The notes under the pieces are model-generated. The model did no database searches, was not told the DNA's origin, and worked only from the letters and a program-made list of their open reading frames with translations. From contig JAFAAS010000175.1 in assembly GCA_023426435.1 (NCBI GenBank), positions 1 through 28,345 on the forward strand: DNA of 28,345 nt, written 5' to 3'. Shown piece by piece: positions 1-5,751 of the stretch. The number at the start of each line of letters is the position of its first letter. The first letter of the stretch is position 1. This stretch comes from Verrucomicrobiota bacterium (lineage in GTDB: Bacteria; Verrucomicrobiota; Verrucomicrobiia; Opitutales; Opitutaceae). A program made the translations under genes and the position numbers.

Positions 1-1
1 C

Positions 2-1324
2 GTGGCTCCTCCCCAACTTCCGACTCCGCCCACCGCGCCCAACGCCATCCCGCGCGACCCGCTCCCCGGCTCGCAAACCTCCTTGACTCCGCTTCGCCCG
101 TCGACGCTCGCCTGGCTCACCGCCGCGCCTTTCGCGATCCTCCCGATCCTCTGGCTCATCCTCGCCACGCAACGCGCCCGCGCCACCGATCCTCTCCGCC
201 CCCAGCGCGAAGCCCGCGCCCGCCTCGCCGCCACCCTCGCCGCACTAAAAAACTCTCAACCCTCCACGCTCAGCCCTCAACTCCCCTCGCTACTCCTCTC
301 CTGGCAACACGACGCCACGATCCTCCTCCGCATCCCCCACGCCGCCCCGCCGGCCACCGCGATCTCCGATCCCGCCTGGCAACAACTCTGGCTCGAATCC
401 GACCGCGCCCTCTACAGCGCCGACGCCCAACTCCCTTCCGACTGGGCCCCCCGCGCCGAAGCCGCGCTCGCCGCCACGCGCCTCCCCGGTTTCTCGCCTT
501 TGCGCCTTTTCCTTCGGCGCAACCTCTTCCCTTTCGTCGCTCTCCTCGCCGTCAGCTTCTCACTCCCGTCCCTCCTCCCCGCCGCCGACGAATCAACTCC
601 AAACTCCAACCCCCAAACTTCAAACTCCACTCCCAGCGCCGCCTACCGCGCCGGCGACTTCACTGCAGCCGCATCCGCTTGGTCCGCCACCGTCGCTAAA
701 ACGCCCACCGACTCCGTCGCCCGCCACAACCTTTCCCTCGCGCTCGCCCAACAAGATCGCTGGCCCGAAGCCGCCGCGCACGCCACCGCCGCGTTTCTTC
801 AAAACCCATCCAACGACGCTACCCGCTGGCAGCTCGCTCTCGCGTCCGAGAAATCCGGATACATCGCCGCCCCGCTCGTCTCCTTTCTCCCGCCCGGCCC
901 GCTTCAATCCCTCGCCCGCCTCGCCAGCCCCGCCACGTGGCAGTTCGCGCTGATCGCCGCCAGCCTCGTCGTCACCACCGCCCTCGCGCTCTTCATCTAC
1001 GGCGCCTACCGCCAAACCTCCCGCGTTCGCTTCTTCTCCGCCATCGCCGCGCTCGTTCTCGGCCTCCTCGCCGCCGCCTCCGCCGTCTCCAGTCTCTACG
1101 CCTACCGGCTCACCGCTCACCCCCACGCCGTTCTCGCCTGGCGCGCCGGCACGCTTCGCTCGATTCCGACCGAAGCCGACAACACGCAAAAAACCACCAC
1201 GCTCCCGCCCGGCAGCCTCGCCCTCGCCGACTCCAACACCTTCCTCGGCTGGACCCGCCTCACCTTCGAAAACGGCCAAACCGGCTGGGTTCGCACCGAA
1301 GAGATCATCCCGCTCTGGAAGTAG
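2..1324 (+). CDS. BatD/BatE-like membrane protein with TPR and SH3-like C-terminus (5' partial)
   Basis: The reading frame is open to the window edge, so this is the C-terminal part of a longer protein and the GTG at base 2 is probably internal. In order it shows a transmembrane segment (about residues 35-55), a charged cytoplasmic stretch typical of BatD C-termini, a second hydrophobic segment (about 170-192), a TPR-like region (about 210-285, with YRAGDFTAAASAW and HNLSLALAQQDRWPEAA), two further membrane helices (about 315-370), and an SH3-like tail ending GQTGWVRTEEIIPLW. BatD and BatE are membrane proteins of the Bat operon, usually next to MoxR ATPase and VWA-domain genes, which would lie upstream of this window. 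Here the BatD tail and the BatE-like TPR/SH3 part are one polypeptide. Two degenerate 7-bp repeat patches lie inside the gene and encode Ser/Thr/Pro/Asn-rich linkers. The family call is made from memory of domain patterns; the exact Bat role is inferred. Confidence 0.7.
   Translation: MAPPQLPTPPTAPNAIPRDPLPGSQTSLTPLRPSTLAWLTAAPFAILPILWLILATQRARATDPLRPQREARARLAATLAALKNSQPSTLSPQLPSLLLSWQHDATILLRIPHAAPPATAISDPAWQQLWLESDRALYSADAQLPSDWAPRAEAALAATRLPGFSPLRLFLRRNLFPFVALLAVSFSLPSLLPAADESTPNSNPQTSNSTPSAAYRAGDFTAAASAWSATVAKTPTDSVARHNLSLALAQQDRWPEAAAHATAAFLQNPSNDATRWQLALASEKSGYIAAPLVSFLPPGPLQSLARLASPATWQFALIAASLVVTTALALFIYGAYRQTSRVRFFSAIAALVLGLLAAASAVSSLYAYRLTAHPHAVLAWRAGTLRSIPTEADNTQKTTTLPPGSLALADSNTFLGWTRLTFENGQTGWVRTEEIIPLWK
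251..285 (+). repeat. Degenerate heptanucleotide array A (in BatD/BatE-like gene)
   Basis: Five consecutive 7-bp units: AACTCTC, AACCCTC, CACGCTC, AGCCCTC, AACTCCC. It encodes a Ser/Pro/Leu-rich linker in the BatD-like cytoplasmic part. Because 7 is not a multiple of 3, loss or gain of one unit would shift the frame. Confidence 0.6.
594..628 (+). repeat. Degenerate heptanucleotide array B (in BatD/BatE-like gene)
   Basis: Five consecutive 7-bp units: CAACTCC, AAACTCC, AACCCCC, AAACTTC, AAACTCC. It encodes the low-complexity linker STPNSNPQTSNST between a membrane helix and the TPR region. Its period and composition resemble array A. Confidence 0.65.
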
Positions 1325-1354
1325 GAGGAGAAGAGCACCAACAGCCAGGATCCT

Positions 1355-1393
1355 TGGAGGTTCTCTGGTGCTTGGATCTTGGTGCTTGGAGCT
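1355..1393 (+). repeat. Degenerate heptanucleotide array C (intergenic)
   Basis: Between the convergent BatD/BatE-like and miaA genes: TGGAGGT, a 4-nt break, then TGGTGCT, TGGATCT, TGGTGCT, TGGAGCT. The last four units form two 14-bp copies differing at one position. The array lies just after the + strand stop codon and before the miaA stop. Confidence 0.65.
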
Positions 1394-1396
1394 TCC

Positions 1397-1415
1397 ACGC
1401 GTCGTCACGACGCGT
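1397..1415. other. Perfect palindrome spanning the miaA stop codon
   Basis: ACGCGTCG (1397-1404) and CGACGCGT (1408-1415) are perfect reverse complements around the 3-nt loop TCA, which is the miaA stop codon on the minus strand. No T-run follows on either strand. It could act as a transcript-end structure for the convergent pair, but that is not shown. Confidence 0.45.
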
Positions 1416-2304
1416 CGCGCACCACGCGGTGCTCCGGCAACTGCGTCCGAAACCACGTCCGCTGCTTCTTCACCAGCCCACGCGTGTTCTTCGCAATCTC
1501 CGCCGCCAGATCCTTCTCCGCCAATCGCCCCTCGATCATATCAATCGTCTCCCGATAACCGATCGCCCGCGCCGCGCTTGGATTCTCCTTCAACCCGCGC
1601 GCGATCAACCCCCGCACTTCCTCCACCAATCCGTCCCGCAACATCGCCGCCACCCGCGCGTCGATCCGCCGCACCAACTCCGCGGGAGCCCGCTCGATCC
1701 GCGTCAGCTCCACATCCCAATCCGCAAACGCCGATGGCCTGCGCCGAAATTCTTCCGCCAGCTCCGCCAGCGTTCGTCCCGACGCCAGACAGCGCTCCAA
1801 CGCTCGCGTGACTCGCCGAGGGTTCGCGACGTCCAACGGCCCAAGCCCGTCCGGATTCAACTCCCGCAACCGTCGCACCGCCGCCTCGCGCGTCATCGCC
1901 GCGACTTCCTCCCGCACCGCCGCCGGCACCTCCACCTCATCCGCCACCGGCGAGAAAAACGCCTTCAAATAAAACCCGCTTCCGCCCGTCACCAGCACCG
2001 TTCGCCCGCGCCTCGTTATCTCTTCCACCGCCTCGCGCGCGCGTCTCACGTATTCCACGACATCCATCCGCTCCGTCACCTCGCACACGTCGATCAAGTG
2101 ATGCCGCACACGCGCCAGCTCCGCCTTCGTCGGCTTCGCCGTCCCAATATCCATCCCACGATAAAACAACAACGAGTCGCACGATACGATCTCCGCCCCG
2201 TGCTCCTCCGCCCAACGCAGCGCCCGCTCCGTCTTCCCCACCGCCGTGCAACCGGTGAGCACCGAAATCTTCCCTTTCTTTTTATCCAACCTCACGTCTC
2301 CCAA
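1405..2304 (-). CDS. miaA: tRNA dimethylallyltransferase MiaA
   Basis: MiaA transfers the dimethylallyl group of DMAPP to N6 of adenine 37 in tRNAs reading UNN codons, in the cytoplasm. Visible family features are the P-loop GCTAVGKT (residues 18-25), the segment CDSLLFYRGMDIGTAKPT that matches the usual DS-x-YRGMDIGTAKP block, the block GGSGFYLKA, the motif IGYRE, and the C-terminal TRGLVKKQRTWFR. The length of 299 aa is normal. The start is uncertain. TTG at 2304 has a GGAGG-like ribosome site about 5 nt upstream; GTG at 2295 and TTG at 2289 are alternatives. The gene begins 27 nt after the diguanylate cyclase stop, so it is probably the last gene of the trpA transcript. The stop codon sits in the loop of a palindrome. 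Confidence 0.95.
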   Translation of the reverse strand: MGDVRLDKKKGKISVLTGCTAVGKTERALRWAEEHGAEIVSCDSLLFYRGMDIGTAKPTKAELARVRHHLIDVCEVTERMDVVEYVRRAREAVEEITRRGRTVLVTGGSGFYLKAFFSPVADEVEVPAAVREEVAAMTREAAVRRLRELNPDGLGPLDVANPRRVTRALERCLASGRTLAELAEEFRRRPSAFADWDVELTRIERAPAELVRRIDARVAAMLRDGLVEEVRGLIARGLKENPSAARAIGYRETIDMIEGRLAEKDLAAEIAKNTRGLVKKQRTWFRTQLPEHRVVRDAS

Positions 2305-2331
2305 TCTCCCCTCCCGCGCGCTTCCGCACCT

Positions 2332-3234
2332 TCACAACTTTCCAAACGCCACCGCGCAATTCCGCCCCGCGCCTTTCGCCGCATACAACGCCTTGTCCGC
2401 CGCCGCCACCAGCGCCTCGCCCGTCTGCGCATCGACCGGCAACGACGCCGCTCCCGCGCTCACCGTCACATTCAAGGGCAGCGTCTCATTCACCAACACC
2501 GGCTCCCGCTCCACCGCCGCACACAGCCGCCGCGCCATCTCGAACGCCGCTTCACGCTCCGTCTCCATCAACACCACCGCGAATTCCTCGCCCCCAAACC
2601 GCGCCACGCGATCGACACTCCGCACTTCCTCCCCCAGCCGCCGCGCCACTTCCCGCAAAACCGCATCTCCCACCGGATGCCCATGCGTGTCGTTGATCCA
2701 CTTGAATCGATCGATGTCGATCATCAGCAGCGACAGCGGATGCCCAAAGCGCCGCGAGCGTTCCTCCTCCTCCGCCAGAATCCGCTCGAACTCCCGCCGA
2801 TTGAACAACCCCGTCAACTGATCCCGCGTCGCCATCCTTCGCAACGCCTCGAGCGTCTCCCCCAGCTTCAACGCATAGCGCAGCGAACGCTCCAAGGTCC
2901 GCGACGTGATCTCGCCTTTCACCAGATAATCCAGCGCGCCGGCGTTCATCGCCTCGATGTCCACGCGCTCCGACGACTCCGCCGTCAAAAACACGATGGG
3001 CGTCCGACACCCTTTCGCCACCGCCTGCCGGATCAACTCCAACCCATTCCGCGGCCCCAGCTGATAATCCAACAGGCACGCCGCGTAGTCTCCTGACAAC
3101 AACTTCGCCAATCCTTCCTCGAACGTTTCCGCCCACTCCAACTCGAATCGCTCTCCCAGGAAATTCTTGAAATGAGCCTGCGTCAGACGGAACTGCATCC
3201 GGTCGTCGTCGATCAGCAGAATTCTCCGGTTCAT
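2332..3234 (-). CDS. Response regulator with GGDEF diguanylate cyclase output domain
   Basis: The N-terminal receiver domain (about 1-120) has the acidic pocket D9-D11, phosphoacceptor D56 (CLLDYQL), T84 and K106. The GGDEF domain (about 130-300) has the active-site signature GGEEF at 214-218, metal ligand D173 (MIDIDRF), and an allosteric inhibitory site RxxD (R205-D208) five residues before GGEEF. It should therefore make cyclic di-GMP from two GTP when phosphorylated, with product inhibition. No membrane segment or signal peptide is seen, so it is cytoplasmic. It starts 13 nt after trpA and ends 27 nt before miaA, so co-transcription is likely. No cognate histidine kinase is in the window. 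The architecture is PleD/WspR-like with a single receiver domain. The ATG at 3234 has only a weak ribosome site. Confidence 0.92.
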   Translation of the reverse strand: MNRRILLIDDDRMQFRLTQAHFKNFLGERFELEWAETFEEGLAKLLSGDYAACLLDYQLGPRNGLELIRQAVAKGCRTPIVFLTAESSERVDIEAMNAGALDYLVKGEITSRTLERSLRYALKLGETLEALRRMATRDQLTGLFNRREFERILAEEEERSRRFGHPLSLLMIDIDRFKWINDTHGHPVGDAVLREVARRLGEEVRSVDRVARFGGEEFAVVLMETEREAAFEMARRLCAAVEREPVLVNETLPLNVTVSAGAASLPVDAQTGEALVAAADKALYAAKGAGRNCAVAFGKL

Positions 3235-3247
3235 CGCACCGGCCCCA

Positions 3248-4051
3248 TTATCCGCGCTTCGTGCCCGCCACCAGATCCCGCGCCACGTCGCCCAGTCGCG
3301 CCAGAATCTTTTCCGGGGCGCCCAGATTCTCGCGGATGCAGTTCACCAGCACGCTGCCGACCACCACCCCATCCGCCACGGCCGCCACTTGCGCCACCTG
3401 CGCCCGCGTCGAAATGCCAAATCCCACCACCACCGGCAGCGTCGTCGCTTTCCGGATACGCGCGATCGCATCGGGAATGTTGTCCGCGATCTTCTCACGC
3501 ACGCCCGTCACGCCTTCCCGCGACACATAATAAATAAAACCCGTCGCCGCCTTCACGATCTTCGCGATCCGCGCTTCCGGCGTCGTCGGCGCCACGATGA
3601 ACACCGTCTCCATGCTCTCCTTCCGACACGCCGCGGCCACCTCATCCGCTTCCTCCGGCGGCAGGTCCAGCGTCAGCATCCCATCCACGCCACTCGCCTT
3701 CGCCGCCTTCACATACGCCTCGATCCCATTCGCGAACACGAGGTTGTAATAGGTATAAAACACCACCGGCACGTCGCTGAACTCGCGTATCCGCCGCACC
3801 AATTCAAACACCCGCGCCGCCGTCATCCCGCTCGACAACGCCCGCTGCGCCGCCAGCTGGTTCGTCAACCCGTCCGCGAGCGGATCCGAAAAGGGCACGC
3901 CGAGCTCCAGCACGTCCACCCCGCTCTCGATCGCCGTGCGGCACACCGCCAGCGAGGTGTCGAAATCCGGGTCCCCGGCGCACAAATACGCGACAAACGC
4001 CGCACGATTCTCTCTCCGGGCACGCTCAAAGGCTTGGACGATCCGTGACAT
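3248..4051 (-). CDS. trpA: Tryptophan synthase alpha subunit
   Basis: TrpA cleaves indole-3-glycerol phosphate to indole and glyceraldehyde 3-phosphate and channels indole to TrpB. Catalytic E49 (VLELGVPFSDP) and D60 (DPLADG) fall at the same positions as in the enterobacterial enzyme. The segments PVVFYTYYN, DLPPEEADE, GFIYYVSREGVTG and PVVVGFGIST follow the family order. The length of 267 aa is normal. The motif after D60 reads LADGLTNQ rather than the commoner LADGPTIQ. The ATG at 4051 has GAGG 4 nt upstream. No other trp gene is in the window, and the downstream genes are a diguanylate cyclase and miaA, so this trpA is away from a complete trp operon, or the other trp genes lie elsewhere. 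Confidence 0.97.
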   Translation of the reverse strand: MSRIVQAFERARRENRAAFVAYLCAGDPDFDTSLAVCRTAIESGVDVLELGVPFSDPLADGLTNQLAAQRALSSGMTAARVFELVRRIREFSDVPVVFYTYYNLVFANGIEAYVKAAKASGVDGMLTLDLPPEEADEVAAACRKESMETVFIVAPTTPEARIAKIVKAATGFIYYVSREGVTGVREKIADNIPDAIARIRKATTLPVVVGFGISTRAQVAQVAAVADGVVVGSVLVNCIRENLGAPEKILARLGDVARDLVAGTKRG

Positions 4052-4135
4052 GGAGCCTCATCGCCGCAAAAACCCGCCCGCGGCGCAAAGGCAAAATTCC
4101 CCGCTGACACATCGCCCCGCTCCCACCCGTCGGGC

Positions 4136-4924
4136 TCAGCTTTTTCTCGCCTCCGGCAACGCAAAATCCACCACCACCGGCCGATGATCCGAAAGATAAC
4201 ACTTCACGATCTCGCAATGCGCCACATGGCACGCCGAGGGCAAAAAAACGAAATCCAACAACCGTCCCGGTAACGGCGACGGAAATGTCCGCCCACTCGC
4301 CGGATGCAGCACGTATTCACCGTAATCCGACAAATGACTGAGCAGCGCCGCCGTCGCATCCGCGCTCGTCCCAGGATTGTTCAAATCGCCGCATACGATC
4401 GCCGGCACATGCCAGCGCCCAGGTGAACTCCGCTGCTTCTCCCGCAGCCACGCCAGCAACCGCCCAATCTGCCGAATCCGATGCTCCCGCGAACTGAAAT
4501 GCAGATGCAGGTTCACGATCGGCACCACGCGACCGCCCACATCCACTTCCGCAAACAAAAACCCTTTCTCCCCCACGCTCCGTTGCCCGAACACCACCGT
4601 CTCGCTCATCGCGATCGGATGCCGCGACAACAACGCGTTGCCATAACTCAGGTTCAACAATCCCGCCCGCCGATTGTGCACGCCGAACACCGCATGCTGA
4701 AACCCGGTGTGCAGGCGCAGGTATTCCAAATGATCGAAGTTTCCCGCCCACAGCGAACGCTCGTCCACTTCCTGCAACGCCACGAAATCCGGCTTCAAGT
4801 CGCCAATCAGCCGCGCGATTCGCCGCAGATTCGCCCGCAGCTTCTGCGCCGACGTAAATCCTTGGATCGGTGCCAAACCTCGTCCGTGTGCAATGTTGAA
4901 GGTGAGAAGACGCAGCCGCGACAT
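4136..4924 (-). CDS. Endonuclease/exonuclease/phosphatase (EEP) fold protein
   Basis: This is a metal-dependent phosphodiesterase or nuclease fold shared by DNase I, AP endonucleases and sphingomyelinases; the substrate is unknown. With the start at 4924 the protein has 262 aa: N10 (LLTFNIAHG), catalytic metal ligand E52 (VALQEVDE), H140 (NLHLHF), the GDLNNPG motif with D180 and N182, and the C-terminal SDHRPVVVDF with D246 and H247. All the hallmark residues are present, so it is probably active. No convincing signal peptide is seen from 4924. An upstream ATG at 4948, preceded by a G-run, would add eight mostly hydrophobic residues. The frame stays open to 5134, but that extension is Arg/Trp/Gly-rich and crosses a hairpin, so I reject it. 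trpA starts 84 nt downstream. Confidence 0.85.
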   Translation of the reverse strand: MSRLRLLTFNIAHGRGLAPIQGFTSAQKLRANLRRIARLIGDLKPDFVALQEVDERSLWAGNFDHLEYLRLHTGFQHAVFGVHNRRAGLLNLSYGNALLSRHPIAMSETVVFGQRSVGEKGFLFAEVDVGGRVVPIVNLHLHFSSREHRIRQIGRLLAWLREKQRSSPGRWHVPAIVCGDLNNPGTSADATAALLSHLSDYGEYVLHPASGRTFPSPLPGRLLDFVFLPSACHVAHCEIVKCYLSDHRPVVVDFALPEARKS

Positions 4925-5016
4925 GAACACCCACAACGTGAAACCCATCCCCCGCGACGCAAGCCCCAGCCCCCATCCTCCCAAAAACGGGCCGCATTCC
5001 GCGACGCCCCCCAAGC

Positions 5017-5042
5017 AGGGCGGGTCTTCTTCGACCCGCCCT
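5017..5042. other. REP-like GC-rich hairpin
   Basis: AGGGCGGGTC (5017-5026) and GACCCGCCCT (5033-5042) are perfect reverse complements around TTCTTC. It begins 7 nt past the stop of the minus-strand CHRD gene. A T5 run follows on the + strand only, the wrong side for that gene, so it is either a poor bidirectional terminator or a dispersed palindromic element like those at 21986 and 28266. Confidence 0.55.
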
Positions 5043-5048
5043 TTTTGC

Positions 5049-5552
5049 TCAAACCGCTGCGGGCCGCGCAAACCGCCTCCACTTGCGCCGAACCACCACC
5101 GCCGCGCCCAACAACAACGCGCCCGCCAGCGCAAAGGTCGAGGGCTCCGGCACCGGCACGAATTGTCCGCGAATTTCCCCGCCCGGATACAGCTGGCTGT
5201 GCACGTTCACATACCAGTTCCCCGCGCGCAGGTTCATCACATCCTCATCCGTGAGGATCAACGCGACCGACGAGGGCGATCCATTCGGCAGCGGATACAA
5301 CACCGGCCCATTCGCGCCGCGCGGAGCCACATGAATGTGCGCCGCCGTCTGCGGTGCGAGCAGCCCCTCGAACGAATACTCGAACGTGAACCCGTTCGTA
5401 TCCAAATCGAGCGTCGCATGCCCGATTCCCCACGCCGGCGTCTCCCGCGGAGGCACTTCCTCCCACCCGGTCAACGTCGTCCGAAACATCAGCTGTCCCC
5501 ACGAAACGTGGGCCAGCGCAAGCATCAGCACTAGAAAAGCAAACTTCTTCAT
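5049..5552 (-). CDS. Secreted CHRD-domain protein with PEP-CTERM sorting signal
   Basis: A signal peptide covers residues 1-19 (MKKFAFLVLMLALAHVSWG), a CHRD domain about 22-131 (TTLTGWEEVPP, GHATLDLD, AAHIHVAPRGANGPV, YVNVHSQLYPGGEIRGQ), and a PEP-CTERM tail VPEPSTFALAGALLLGA then an Arg-rich end. PEP-CTERM proteins are exported, then processed at the PEP motif by exosortase in the inner membrane; no exosortase gene is in the window. CHRD domains are named after chordin, and their bacterial role is unknown. I chose the ATG at 5552 (MKK); a GTG at 5561 would add three residues. The gene has its own upstream gap of about 200 nt holding the terminator of the preceding gene, so it is probably a separate transcript. 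Confidence 0.88.
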   Translation of the reverse strand: MKKFAFLVLMLALAHVSWGQLMFRTTLTGWEEVPPRETPAWGIGHATLDLDTNGFTFEYSFEGLLAPQTAAHIHVAPRGANGPVLYPLPNGSPSSVALILTDEDVMNLRAGNWYVNVHSQLYPGGEIRGQFVPVPEPSTFALAGALLLGAAVVVRRKWRRFARPAAV

Positions 5553-5687
5553 GGCGCCCACACTCTACTCCCGCGCCTCCCCGCCCGACATGAGGCCGCC
5601 TCCCTCTCCCCATTGCCGAAACCTCCAAACACCTGCGCTCGTCCAAACCCGCAGGTCGTGCAACCAAACCGTTACTATTTTCCTCAC

Positions 5688-5717
5688 AAAAAAGAAGGCG
5701 GGCCGAAGCCCGCCTTC
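5688..5717 (-). terminator. Rho-independent terminator of the first DUF5060 gene
   Basis: On the minus strand a perfect 10-bp stem (GAAGGCGGGC / GCCCGCCTTC, 5694-5717) closes a TTCG loop and is followed by six T residues (5688-5693). The UUCG loop on a C-G pair is a very stable tetraloop. It lies 34 nt past the stop codon at 5752 and separates that gene from the CHRD gene. Confidence 0.9.
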
Positions 5718-5751
5718 CTTCACTCCTTAGCGCTCGTCGCTTCGGTCTCGT

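Noticed and set aside
937..3096. Long + strand open frame crossing the BatD/BatE end, miaA and the diguanylate cyclase
   Set aside because: Arg/His/Pro-rich translation over three well-supported genes; an artefact of high GC and codon bias.
4925..5134. N-terminal extension of the EEP protein back to 5134
   Set aside because: The extension is Arg/Trp/Gly-rich, crosses a hairpin and overlaps the end of the CHRD gene; the conserved fold starts at MSRLRLLTFN.
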